This document shows, one piece after another, positions 8,112-16,453 of a stretch of DNA of 64,000 nucleotides. The stretch covers positions 434,001-498,000 of the forward strand of contig NZ_WPIN01000003.1 in NCBI RefSeq assembly GCF_009754945.1, in the 5' to 3' direction. The translations under genes and the position numbers were made by a program. The stretch is from Spirosoma arboris (GTDB taxonomy: Bacteria > Bacteroidota > Bacteroidia > Cytophagales > Spirosomataceae). Within the stretch, counting starts at the first letter, position 1. Every line of letters begins with the position of its first letter. The notes beneath the pieces were generated by a model. The model did no database searches. It was not told the DNA's origin and saw nothing but the letters and a program-made list of their open reading frames with translations.

Positions 8112-10361
8112 ATGACTAAAAAAAGACCATTTAAACTAGCATTTGCCTCATTAGTAGTACTTTCCATGTTAATGGTAGGCTTCAGAATCGCCACGTACGA
8201 AGAACCCAGAATTTCGCTCGAAAACTACACCATAGAAGACGGTTTTCAGCTAAGTGTGCTTGCTTCTGAGTCATTACTGAAAGCCCCTGTCAGTATGGAT
8301 TTCGACAATCAAGGCCGAATGTGGGTGGTCGAAATGATTAGTTATATGCCCAACCTCGAAGGAATCGGGGAAGAAGAGCCTACTGGTAAGATTTCCATAC
8401 TGGAAGACCTGGATAAAGATGGCGTGGCCGACCATGCCAAGGTATTTTTGGATAAACTCATTCTGCCCAGAGGATTGGCGCATGTATACGGCGGACTCTT
8501 GTATATAGATGGCCCTAAACTTTGGTTTGTCGAAATCAAAAACGACAAGCCGGGCAAAAAAACGCTGGTTGATCCTGTCTACGCCGAAGGTGGAAATGTC
8601 GAACATTCATCCAATGGCTTAATGATGAACATCGACAATTGGATTTATAATGCCAATTACAATTTCCGATACCAATTAAGAAATGGGAAATGGATTAAAG
8701 AACCTACCTCGGCGCGTGGTCAGTGGGGCATAACGAAAGACAATTTCGGGCGGCTTTATTACAACAATAACTCCGTCAATTTACAGGGGGATTTTGTGTT
8801 GCCTAACAAAGTAATCAGGAACAGATACTTTAAACCATCCGTCGCCGAAAACAAACGATTAGCCAGTAATACGGTATATCCTATCCATCAAACATCCGTC
8901 AATCGGGGCTATCAACCTGGTGTTTTGGATGAGAAAGGATTTCTAAAAGAGGTTACGGCTGCCTGCGGTCCACTGGTGTATCGAGGTGGCGTTTTTCCGG
9001 AAGCGTATACTCAAAATGCATTTGTCTGCGTTCCCGAAGCCAATCTGATCAAACGAAATGTCCTGCATTTCAACGGTTTTCAGACAACAGCCAGCCAGGC
9101 GATAGAGGGTAAAGAATTTATAGCATCGACAGACGAAGGTTTTCGTCCGGTAAATTTGTTTACCGGGCCCGATGGTGCCATGTATATTGTTGATATGCAT
9201 CGGGGTATTATCCAGCACAAGGCCTATATTTCCCAATACCTGGCTGAACAGCTAGCCAGCAAAAAACTGGACACATTACAGAATGCAGGGCGTATTTTGA
9301 AAGTAACCAGCAAAGCAATAAAACCCAATCCAGTACCCGATTTATCGAAGGCTTCCAGCACACAATTAGTGGCATTCCTCAGCCATCCAAATGGCTGGCT
9401 GAGAGATCGCGCCCAACAGTTGTTGATCCAGAAAAAAGACCTTTCGGTTGTCAGCCAACTCATTAAGTTAACGAAGGCAACCAATTCATTTTCAACCGAC
9501 ATCCATGCGCTTTATGTCTTAGAAGGATTAAACGCTCTTTCGTTTGAAAGCCTGAGTGATCTTGTTAATCAATCAAAGAATCCTGAGCTAATTGCCCATG
9601 CGGTTGGGCTTTTGGAGCGGTTTGCCACTATGCAGCACGTGGCGAAAATGAAAGCAGTAAGTACGCAATTATTAGCTCAAAACAACCAAACGGTTGACCT
9701 CTATCTGTCGATGTCGCTAACTCCCTGGCTTAACTTGTCGGAAGCTACTTTTTTGCCTTTTCTCGCAGAAATAGATAAAAAATACGCGAACGAGAAAATC
9801 TTTCAGGAAGCAATTACGAGCGGTCTTGGAGGCAAAGAAGAGGTGTATCTAGCCTCGATGAATCCAACCGATTTGCTGAAAAAGAATTTAACCGTAGCCA
9901 TAACGAACCGGCAGAAAAAAGAGTTAAACTCCATTTTCGTGACGGAAAAGAATGCGGTCGATAATCGAACAAAAGGGCTAAAACTATTCAGAAGCATTTG
10001 TGCGACCTGCCACGGCGCTGATGGGAAAGGCATTCAGGATTTAGCGCCACCACTCAACGAATCTGAATATATAAATGGCTCCACGCGTCGATTGGCCTCT
10101 ATTATTTTACACGGAATTAGTGGGCCAATTCATGTAAATGGAAAGCTGTACCAATTAAATAATGAGATGCCAGCATTGATCAATAACAAGGAAATTAGCG
10201 ATCAGGATATTGCCGACATTATTCAATTTACGCAAAGTGCATTTGCAAAAGTAGGGAAAGGTATTTCGGCTAATGAAGTCAAAAAAATGAGAGACAAAAA
10301 ACCGGCAGGAACCGGTATTCATACGGAAAAACAATTGCTGGAAGATGATTTTGATAAATGA
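8112..10361 (+). CDS. PVC-type heme-binding propeller protein with C-terminal cytochrome c, second paralogue
   Basis: A 749-residue protein with the same domain order as its upstream neighbour. The N-terminus is an uncleaved anchor or signal peptide (LAFASLVVLSMLMVGF) with no lipobox Cys. The propeller runs from about residue 40 (IEDGFQLSVLASESLLKAP) and includes a DLDKDGVADHA calcium-loop-like stretch and GPDGAMYIVDMHRG. HEAT-like helices follow (HPNGWLRDRAQ). The heme motif is C630-AT-C633-H634. The gap to the upstream gene is 193 bp, so they may have separate promoters. Two non-identical copies side by side suggest subunits of one complex or distinct substrates; the sequence does not decide between these. 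Confidence 0.78.
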   Translation: MTKKRPFKLAFASLVVLSMLMVGFRIATYEEPRISLENYTIEDGFQLSVLASESLLKAPVSMDFDNQGRMWVVEMISYMPNLEGIGEEEPTGKISILEDLDKDGVADHAKVFLDKLILPRGLAHVYGGLLYIDGPKLWFVEIKNDKPGKKTLVDPVYAEGGNVEHSSNGLMMNIDNWIYNANYNFRYQLRNGKWIKEPTSARGQWGITKDNFGRLYYNNNSVNLQGDFVLPNKVIRNRYFKPSVAENKRLASNTVYPIHQTSVNRGYQPGVLDEKGFLKEVTAACGPLVYRGGVFPEAYTQNAFVCVPEANLIKRNVLHFNGFQTTASQAIEGKEFIASTDEGFRPVNLFTGPDGAMYIVDMHRGIIQHKAYISQYLAEQLASKKLDTLQNAGRILKVTSKAIKPNPVPDLSKASSTQLVAFLSHPNGWLRDRAQQLLIQKKDLSVVSQLIKLTKATNSFSTDIHALYVLEGLNALSFESLSDLVNQSKNPELIAHAVGLLERFATMQHVAKMKAVSTQLLAQNNQTVDLYLSMSLTPWLNLSEATFLPFLAEIDKKYANEKIFQEAITSGLGGKEEVYLASMNPTDLLKKNLTVAITNRQKKELNSIFVTEKNAVDNRTKGLKLFRSICATCHGADGKGIQDLAPPLNESEYINGSTRRLASIILHGISGPIHVNGKLYQLNNEMPALINNKEISDQDIADIIQFTQSAFAKVGKGISANEVKKMRDKKPAGTGIHTEKQLLEDDFDK

Positions 10362-10849
10362 ATAGTTTGCAAGAATTAAGTCACAAAAAGCCATTTGAAT
10401 GGACGCTTGTGCCGAGCGCACAAGTTTTTCATAATCTTTACTTAAGCGCCTATACCGATTTAGCCAAGCAAATGACGTTTCACCTGCCAACGTCCCCTTT
10501 GTGGCTTGACCTGAAGGGGACTTCTGAGTAATCTCAACACAGAATCCGCAATAGCCAGCAGCCTGCTCACAACTGCCTTAATAAGCATGGCCAGTAGCCA
10601 GATTGGCAAATTTATAGTTGCTATGTTGGGATCAATAATCATCACTTGACTCAATTTTCGGCTTGACGAACAACACAGAGAAATGAATGCTCCAATATGG
10701 AATTCTCTTTGGTGGTCAGGCTATTGCAACTCTCAATCACTTCAAAAATCCTTACATTTTCAGTCTAACAAAAAATAGCTCACGAAAAATTTGTGCAACC
10801 AAATAATTGCATTTACATTCGCAATCATATAGTTGCAAATAAGTTAAAA
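10362..10849. other. 488-bp intergenic region, mostly featureless
   Basis: No convincing gene was found. A weak hairpin (GTCCCCTT/AAGGGGAC, 10492-10521, 14-base loop) could end transcription of the upstream gene. Minus-strand reading frames here have no recognisable protein character. The right end becomes AT-rich and holds the twin dyads in front of the ArsR-type gene. I looked for a transposase remnant and saw none. Confidence 0.5.
10794..10836. promoter_or_regulatory. Twin operator-like dyads upstream of the ArsR/SRPBCC pair
   Basis: Two inverted repeats with the same 8-base spacer lie in front of the ATG at 10850: TGCAA-N8-TTGCA at 10794-10811 and GCAA-N8-TTGC at 10821-10836. Their centres are 26 bp apart, about 2.5 helical turns. 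This suits binding of two dimers of a winged-helix repressor, most simply the ArsR-type protein encoded just downstream (autoregulation, inference). Confidence 0.6.
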
Positions 10850-11176
10850 ATGGAAATAAGAAGAGACATTTTTCAAGCTATTGCCGACCCGACAAGAAGA
10901 GCAATTATTACATTGATTGCCATACAGGCAATGACACCAAATGCCCTTGCAGAACATTTTCAGACAAGTAGACAGGCGGTATCAAAACACATTAAAATAT
11001 TGACAGAATGTCAACTGGTAAGACAGGAACAACAGGGCAGGGAAATTTACTACTCACTTGAAATTGAAAAAATGAAAGAGATAGATAAATGGATTGACCA
11101 ATTCAGAAAAATTTGGGAAACCCGCTTCAATCAACTTGATAACGTATTATCAACGATTAAAAAACAAAAAAAATGA
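10850..11176 (+). CDS. ArsR-family winged-helix repressor (SRPBCC-associated type)
   Basis: A 108-residue regulator. The winged helix spans about residues 5-85: [18 protein letters not shown], the recognition helix in [13 protein letters not shown], then a wing around [10 protein letters not shown]. It lacks the Cys/His metal-binding motifs of ArsR or SmtB sensors, so metal sensing is unlikely. The start is the ATG at 10850; an in-frame GTG at 10793 would put the operator-like dyads inside the gene. Its stop overlaps the next ATG by four bases (ATGA), so it is translationally coupled to an SRPBCC protein, a very common pairing. The pair is visibly more AT-rich than its neighbours, which suggests transfer from a low-GC relative (inference). 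Confidence 0.87.
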   Translation: MEIRRDIFQAIADPTRRAIITLIAIQAMTPNALAEHFQTSRQAVSKHIKILTECQLVRQEQQGREIYYSLEIEKMKEIDKWIDQFRKIWETRFNQLDNVLSTIKKQKK

Positions 11177-11670
11177 ACGACTTATTATTTGATTTTACAC
11201 TAGACAAAGCAAAAAAAACGGTATTTATAAACAGGGAATTTGATGCCGACCTTTCGCTGGTATGGGATGCTTTTACCAAACAGGAAATTCTTGATCAATG
11301 GTGGGCGCCTAAGCCCTGGTCCTCAAAAACAAAAGTTATGAATTTTGAACCGGGCGGAAGAAGGTTTTATGCTATGGTAAGCCCGGAAGGACAGGAACGT
11401 TGGTCCATTCAGAAATACACTTCTATTAGCCCGAAAACCAATTTTAAATTTTTGAATGCTTTTGCCGACGAAAAGGAAAATCCTGAATTGCCGGGTTCTG
11501 AATGGGACCTAAATTTCATCGAAGAAAATGGCAAGACAAAAGTGAGCGTTACTATTTATAATGAATCCCTTGAACGCATGGAGAAGATGATTGAAATGGG
11601 CTTCAAGGAGGGATTTATGATGACATTGAAACAGCTGGAAGTCCTGTTGGCAACTTTATCGCAAAAATGA
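11173..11670 (+). CDS. SRPBCC (AHSA1/START-like) domain protein
   Basis: A 165-residue cytosolic protein that is one SRPBCC/AHSA1 domain. It opens with [19 protein letters not shown], followed by QWWAPKPW and the conserved region [16 protein letters not shown], and ends in a long C-terminal helix ([17 protein letters not shown]). Family members have a deep hydrophobic pocket and are often called activators of Hsp90 ATPase homologues, but bacterial ones mostly lack known ligands. The ATGA overlap with the ArsR-type gene shows one transcript. It shares that gene's AT-rich composition. Confidence 0.87.
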   Translation: MNDLLFDFTLDKAKKTVFINREFDADLSLVWDAFTKQEILDQWWAPKPWSSKTKVMNFEPGGRRFYAMVSPEGQERWSIQKYTSISPKTNFKFLNAFADEKENPELPGSEWDLNFIEENGKTKVSVTIYNESLERMEKMIEMGFKEGFMMTLKQLEVLLATLSQK

Positions 11671-11741
11671 TCTTCGTTTTCAACGATTTTGGTTGTCTGC
11701 CAATTTTTGTAGAGATGATTTTTATTAAACCATCGCATCGC

Positions 11742-11863
11742 GGGGTTCACAACGGCGCGAGACACAGTACGCCGTTGCGGGCCCCGTGCGGTCATTAAGT
11801 ATTTTCTCAATAACTTGTCCCGGCAGGGAACCGCATTGAGGGTCGCGGAGCCGCCCGTGCGGT
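11742..11863. repeat. GC-rich hairpin pair in an otherwise AT-rich gap
   Basis: After the AT-rich SRPBCC gene the sequence turns sharply GC-rich. An imperfect hairpin lies at 11742-11785 (GGGGTTCACAACGGC against GCCGTTGCGGGCCCC), and a second dyad ACCGCA/TGCGGT at 11830-11863 encloses a GGTCGCGGAGCCGCCC core. The word GCCGTTGCGG recurs in the long inverted repeat at 56233-56312. Confidence 0.55.
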
Positions 11864-11941
11864 GAATTCTTGAAATCTTATTTCCATTTACTTTAGTTCT
11901 GAGTAAACCAAAGTTACGCCGATTCTAATTTTATTACTATT

Positions 11942-12769
11942 TTGTTGACTTCTAAAACATACTCTAAACTCTTATTACGCTCATTCTATGTCACAGTAGG
12001 TATGCTAGCGATTTGGGTAGGCTTAGACACCGTTTTCAACGGCTCAGTTTGGAACGGCATGGTTGTCAGCAAATCGGCGCTCGTGGTCGAGTATTGTGAA
12101 TTCAATAATGTTGCCCGTTTTTTTCACCAACGGATGAATACGTATTCCAACCTGGCGTATTTCTTCTTTGGGGTATTGATTGTCCAAATTGCCTATCAGG
12201 ATTATAAAAATGAAGGGATAAAGCACCAGAACCGACTGGAAGCATTCCCGATGCTATCGGCTTTAATGGGCATTTGCTTCATTTATTTAGGTTTTGGCAG
12301 CGCCTTTTTTCACGCATCCCTCACCTACGTCGGCCAACGCGTCGACATGAACGGCACATACGGACTTACGCTGGTGCTGGTCAGCATTGGGCTCTATCAC
12401 ATCCTGTATAAAGTCAGGTTTACACAGCCCGTCAAAACGATATGGGCCATTTCGCTGGTGATCCTGATCGTCTTGTTTTTAAAAATCGCGTTATTGGTTC
12501 CAAGCTCCAAATTATTACCTGGTTTAATACTGGCACTGCTGATATTTATTGCCATCAATTATTTCCAGTTCAGGAAAGAGCGATCAGGGTTATTGGGCAT
12601 AGCAAGCCTTGTATTGATGGTAGTTGCCGTCAGGTTTCGCACACTGGATGTGCAGAAAATCGGCTGTGATCCTCACTCACTTATTCAGGGCCATTCCATT
12701 TGGCATTTACTGACAGCCCTCAGCAGCGTTTGTAGTTATTCTTTCTTTCGATTCACGGGAAGGACCTAA
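11942..12769 (+). CDS. Ceramidase-like (CREST superfamily) integral membrane hydrolase
   Basis: A 275-residue polytopic membrane protein with about seven hydrophobic segments. The landmarks of the alkaline ceramidase / CREST superfamily are all present: NTYSNLAYFFFG, GFGSAFFHASLTYVGQRVDMNG (quoted in two parts as GFGSAFFHASL and TYVGQRVDMNG), and QGHSIWHLLTALS. Putative active-site residues are Ser120, His124, Asp135, His251 and His255, matching the family's Ser/Asp/three-His zinc site. The expected reaction is hydrolysis of the amide bond of ceramides or a related lipid. The start is a TTG at 11942 (a second TTG follows at once; the first ATG is at 12002). It stands alone between unrelated genes. 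Confidence 0.75.
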   Translation: MLTSKTYSKLLLRSFYVTVGMLAIWVGLDTVFNGSVWNGMVVSKSALVVEYCEFNNVARFFHQRMNTYSNLAYFFFGVLIVQIAYQDYKNEGIKHQNRLEAFPMLSALMGICFIYLGFGSAFFHASLTYVGQRVDMNGTYGLTLVLVSIGLYHILYKVRFTQPVKTIWAISLVILIVLFLKIALLVPSSKLLPGLILALLIFIAINYFQFRKERSGLLGIASLVLMVVAVRFRTLDVQKIGCDPHSLIQGHSIWHLLTALSSVCSYSFFRFTGRT

Positions 12770-12926
12770 GTTTCTTTCAACAGGATTTATACACATTTTT
12801 TAGTTGCAAAACCCATTAGGAATAAGTCCCAAACTGGCTTTATCCTATCAGGAGAGTATCATTCTGGAAAATACGTAGGCATACTGAACTACATAACCTA
12901 TCAGCAACCCTTAATTCAGGATCATA

Positions 12927-14246
12927 ATGAAAGAGGAACAGTCAATTAATCGTCGGGAATTCGTTGGGAAAGCAGCCACCGCCGTGGCCGGTTTCATGAT
13001 TGTCCCGCGTTTTGTATTGGGTGGCAAACGACCCGATGGCACAAAATACCTGGCACCCAGCGATGTAATTTCATTAGGCTTTATCGGTACCGGTAAGCAG
13101 GGAAAAGGATTGATCAATTCGTTTCTGGGAACAAACGAAGCTAAAATCGTAGCCATCAGTGAGGTATACAAAGCCAAATCGCAGTTGGCCCTTGATCGAA
13201 TAAAAGCCCATTACGAAAAGAATCCACAGGCAGGGACTTACTCCGACGTTCCGATTTACAATGACTTTCGAGAGCTGTTGGCGCGTAAAGACGTCGACGC
13301 CGTCGTGATTGCCACCCCCGATCACTGGCATGCAGCCATGGCCGTTCGGGCAGCCGAAGCGGGGAAAGACATTTATTGCGAAAAACCGCTCGCGTTAACC
13401 GTTAAAGAAGGTCGGGCGATGGTAAATGCCGCTCGTAAATACAACCGTGTGTTTCAGACTGGCAGTATGCAACGGTCATGGCCGGAGTTCCGACAAACGG
13501 CTGAGCTAATTCGCAACGGGTACATTGGTGATATTAAGAGCATTAAGGTGAACGTTGGTCCTCCACCAACTCCCTATGATCTCCCCGCCGAACCAATTCC
13601 CGATGGACTGGACTGGAGCAAGTGGCTTGGCCCCAATGCGCCTGTTGCATTTAATTCCGAATTAGCGCCACCTATTACGAAAGACGTATTCCCTAACTGG
13701 CGGAATTACCAGGAATTTGGTGGCGGTATGGTGACCGACTGGGGCGCACACATGTTCGACATCGTACAGTGGTCATTGGATATGGACAACAGCGGTCCCG
13801 TTGAGGTAATTGCCCCCGATGGCAAGGAGCACCCATTCCTGACGTATAAATATGACAACGGGATTGTGATGACGCACGAAAAATGGGACTGGAGCAATGC
13901 CATCCTGTTTACCGGAACCGAAGGTGAACTCCGGGTACAGCGCAAAAAGCTGGAAACCACTCCCGCTTCGTTAGCGACAAAAGTGATCGGTGAAACCGAA
14001 AAGCATGTGTACCACAGCGACAATCATTACAAAGACTTCTTTGATGCGATGCGGAAACGCAGCAAGCCTATTTGTGATGTAGAAATCGGTCACCGCACAG
14101 CGTCTGTTTGCAACATTGGCAATATTGCCTATCGTCTCAAACGACCGTTGCAATGGAATCCGAAGAAAGAGCTTTTCAAAAATGACGATGAAGCCAACGC
14201 GCTGCTCGGGCGTCCAATGACAAACGAATGGGGGATCAAGATTTAG
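12927..14246 (+). CDS. Gfo/Idh/MocA-family oxidoreductase with Tat-type signal
   Basis: A 439-residue NAD(P)-dependent oxidoreductase. The N-terminus has INRREFVGKAATAVAG, a twin-arginine signal, so the enzyme is probably exported already folded with its cofactor. The Rossmann motif GFIGTGKQGKG lies at residues 51-61 and the family EKP motif at 152-154 (CEKPLALT, Lys153). The substrate-binding half has GGGMVTDWGAHMFDIVQW, typical of the exported Bacteroidota and Planctomycetota group that acts on sugars. The substrate is unknown. A bidirectional-looking terminator follows, so it is probably monocistronic. Confidence 0.85.
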   Translation: MKEEQSINRREFVGKAATAVAGFMIVPRFVLGGKRPDGTKYLAPSDVISLGFIGTGKQGKGLINSFLGTNEAKIVAISEVYKAKSQLALDRIKAHYEKNPQAGTYSDVPIYNDFRELLARKDVDAVVIATPDHWHAAMAVRAAEAGKDIYCEKPLALTVKEGRAMVNAARKYNRVFQTGSMQRSWPEFRQTAELIRNGYIGDIKSIKVNVGPPPTPYDLPAEPIPDGLDWSKWLGPNAPVAFNSELAPPITKDVFPNWRNYQEFGGGMVTDWGAHMFDIVQWSLDMDNSGPVEVIAPDGKEHPFLTYKYDNGIVMTHEKWDWSNAILFTGTEGELRVQRKKLETTPASLATKVIGETEKHVYHSDNHYKDFFDAMRKRSKPICDVEIGHRTASVCNIGNIAYRLKRPLQWNPKKELFKNDDEANALLGRPMTNEWGIKI

Positions 14247-14276
14247 GGGCTTGATAGTATTCACACTGATTGTTTT

Positions 14277-14313
14277 TGTCATGACTCTGGACCGGTTGAC
14301 CAGAGCCATGACA
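14277..14313. terminator. Hairpin terminator, works in both directions
   Basis: A 14-bp stem (TGTCATGACTCTGG with CCAGAGCCATGACA, one mismatch) with a 9-base loop is preceded by a T run and followed by an A run. It separates the oxidoreductase gene from the AraC-type gene. Confidence 0.7.
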
Positions 14314-14365
14314 AAAAACATGCGTTCTCGTACTACGAATCGCTTAATTTTCCACTAAGAGGGCC

Positions 14366-15289
14366 ATGTCTCAGCTAACATTAGATAGTAAAGCCATTGA
14401 TGTGCTTCGGGATTTGCCGGATATGATCCCCGTTTTCAGGGAATTTTATCAGGATTGGACCATCCGGGTTTTCAATCGCGAGCAGCATGAATGTCGAAAC
14501 TATCTTTCGCCCAATCGGCGCGAGTTTTATAAGACGCTCATGATTACCAAAGGAATTGGCGTCTTTACGATGGGGCTCAATACGTATTATATTGACGAAC
14601 CCACCATTCTGTTTATTCACCCTAACGACATTATCTCCTGGAAGAATTTGTCGGACGAATCGGCGGGCTACTATGTCTTATTCAAGAAGAAGTTCATTCA
14701 GGACCATCCACAGTTAAAGGCCGCCATTGATAAATACGGTTTGTTTTCCCAAAAAGAGAAGAGTGTCATTCGACTAACTGAACCTGGCCTTCCAATGCTA
14801 ACTCATTTATTTGAGCGGATGCAACAGGAAGAATTATCGGGCAACGCCTTGGCGGAAGATGCCATACAGGCTTACCTCCAGCTATTGCTGGTTGAATGTA
14901 TGCGCATGGCCCATTACCCCAAACCAGATAGCGTATCGGACGAATTCAGGCATATTCATGAGTTTTTCCAATTACTTGAGCAACAAGCCTCTACAATCAA
15001 CTATACGACGCCGATTCAGATAAAAACCGCTAAAGAGTTCGCATCGAGTTTGTCGGTTCATCCCAATTACCTGAACGCCTTACTCAAAAAACATACCGGC
15101 CAAAATGTAAGCGTCCATATTCGGAACCGACTACTGGAAGAAACGAAAGTGCTGCTCCTACAAACCGATTGGTCGCTTCAGGATATAGGCTATAGTATCG
15201 GCTTTGCAGAACCGTCTAATTTCAATCTGTTCTTCAAGAAAAATACAGGAATGACCCCGGCCGAATTCCGGAAAACCCACCATCATTGA
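14366..15289 (+). CDS. AraC-family transcriptional regulator
   Basis: A 307-residue regulator. The N-terminal about 170 residues form a cupin-like sensing domain (GIGVFTMGLNTYYIDEPTIL, then IHPNDIISW). The C-terminal AraC double helix-turn-helix covers about 210-305: FASSLSVHPNYLNALLKKHT and DIGYSIGFAEPSNFNLFFKK, ending TGMTPAEFRKTHHH. A VOC-family gene begins about 118 bp downstream on the same strand and is the likely partner or target (inference). The effector is unknown. Confidence 0.9.
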   Translation: MSQLTLDSKAIDVLRDLPDMIPVFREFYQDWTIRVFNREQHECRNYLSPNRREFYKTLMITKGIGVFTMGLNTYYIDEPTILFIHPNDIISWKNLSDESAGYYVLFKKKFIQDHPQLKAAIDKYGLFSQKEKSVIRLTEPGLPMLTHLFERMQQEELSGNALAEDAIQAYLQLLLVECMRMAHYPKPDSVSDEFRHIHEFFQLLEQQASTINYTTPIQIKTAKEFASSLSVHPNYLNALLKKHTGQNVSVHIRNRLLEETKVLLLQTDWSLQDIGYSIGFAEPSNFNLFFKKNTGMTPAEFRKTHHH

Positions 15290-15406
15290 TATTCATAACT
15301 TTTGCTTTGGTTCTGCCAATTCCTACCTGCATCCAGCACGCCAACTTTGTCACAACAAAACGGCAGCAAAAAGCCGGTCTGGAAAACGAAACTAAAAGCA
15401 AAAATT

Positions 15407-15859
15407 ATGGAAACACTTAGCATCCCCCCTATCAACAGTACCAGTCCGTTTGCCTCAATGAAAGGCAACCACGTTGCCATACGAGTACCTGATTTAGAGG
15501 CTAGTAAACGCTGGTTCGTCGATAAACTCGACTTCCGGGTAATTCATGAATGGCCCTTTGGCGATTTGCAGCTAGCCTATGTAGCTCCCGCAACCGATGA
15601 TAATTTCTGGGTAGAGTTATTAGGTGGCGGCACACCTGGCCCTCAGCCCGACTATTCGGATTTGAACGAAAGTTTGCACGACGCAGGCTACCATCATTTC
15701 TGTATCAACGTGGCCAGTGTTGATGATACCCTGACCGAACTCGGTCGTCGTGGCGTAACAATACTCGGCGAACCGTTCGATCTGGCTGCAATTGGTCGCC
15801 GATTAGCTTTTTTCGCTGATCCCTGGGGCAATCTAATTGAGCTGGCGCAAGTGTTGTGA
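15407..15859 (+). CDS. VOC-family (glyoxalase/dioxygenase-fold) protein
   Basis: A 150-residue protein with one vicinal-oxygen-chelate fold. It opens KGNHVAIRVPDLEASKRWF and ends WGNLIELAQVL. Likely metal ligands are the His in NHVAIRV, the His in GYHHFCINV, and Glu residues in FWVELLG and NLIELA, so a metal-dependent lyase, isomerase or dioxygenase is possible, as is a resistance or binding role. I start at the ATG at 15407; the longer open frame from 15302 has no start of better quality and its first 35 residues do not look like the family. It follows the AraC-type gene on the same strand. Confidence 0.85.
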   Translation: METLSIPPINSTSPFASMKGNHVAIRVPDLEASKRWFVDKLDFRVIHEWPFGDLQLAYVAPATDDNFWVELLGGGTPGPQPDYSDLNESLHDAGYHHFCINVASVDDTLTELGRRGVTILGEPFDLAAIGRRLAFFADPWGNLIELAQVL

Positions 15860-15885
15860 GTAGGAACCACGCTTGCAAATAGCTA

Positions 15886-16269
15886 TCAGAAATTGGTAGT
15901 AAACCGGTTTACCCGTTCGTTGTAGATATCAAGCATCGTATCATCGACCTCACCGGCCTGGCTGAGTTCAAGTAACAGAAAGTCATTCCGATCGGCACCA
16001 TCGATCATCCCTTCAAATTTAAGTTCCTGTTCTACCCAAAACGATGTTTTATTCAGTGCAATTGCCTGAGTAAGAACTGCCTTAACAATCGTCGTTGTCC
16101 GCTCCGGATTTTGGGTCGTTAACAGCAGCGTACGAATATCCATGATGTAATCATCATAAGCCATCACACCAGCAGGCAAGTCGGCAGTAACCCACTGGAA
16201 AACCAGAGTCTGAATCAACTCTTTATAGGGTGAGGTAACAAGATCGTCGGGGTATATGCGTCGGTTCAC
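15886..16269 (-). CDS. Uncharacterised 127-residue protein
   Basis: I do not recognise a family. The protein is soluble, acidic and probably mostly helical, with no signal peptide, Cys pair or catalytic motif that I can see. The start is a GTG at 16269-16267, four bases downstream of a TATTTTTG promoter motif on the same strand, which supports it as a real and perhaps leaderless gene. Codon use and composition match its neighbours. It converges with the VOC gene across a 26-bp gap. Confidence 0.65.
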   Translation of the reverse strand: MNRRIYPDDLVTSPYKELIQTLVFQWVTADLPAGVMAYDDYIMDIRTLLLTTQNPERTTTIVKAVLTQAIALNKTSFWVEQELKFEGMIDGADRNDFLLLELSQAGEVDDTMLDIYNERVNRFTTNF

Positions 16270-16273
16270 GTAC

Positions 16274-16281
16274 CAAAAATA
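16274..16281 (-). promoter_or_regulatory. -7 type promoter motif (TATTTTTG)
   Basis: The minus strand reads TATTTTTG, fitting TAnnTTTG. Its last base is only four bases before the GTG start of the 127-residue protein, which implies a leaderless or nearly leaderless transcript. Confidence 0.45.
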
Positions 16282-16411
16282 GTACTTTCAGATGAATTTC
16301 ACCTCGTTTAAGCAGTTGATGGGATATGCTGCTAGTTACATCAACGAGTATGCTTTATCCGGGATTCATGACCGAAAGTCCACTGATCAACGATGAAGAC
16401 GGAGCACCATA

Positions 16412-16448
16412 CTGACCGTTTAAGGGATAAAAGCCCTTAAACGGTCAG
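16412..16448. terminator. Perfect 15-bp hairpin
   Basis: CTGACCGTTTAAGGG pairs perfectly with CCCTTAAACGGTCAG around a 7-base loop. It lies six bases after the stop of the cytochrome c gene (minus strand) and so most likely ends that transcript. Confidence 0.7.
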
Positions 16449-16453
16449 CTGCT

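Noticed and set aside
10362..10660. Possible decayed transposase after the second propeller gene
   Set aside because: No catalytic motif, terminal repeat or target duplication; frames on both strands look random.
15302..15406. N-terminal extension of the VOC gene
   Set aside because: A TTG start and 35 residues without family similarity; the ATG at 15407 gives the normal domain length.
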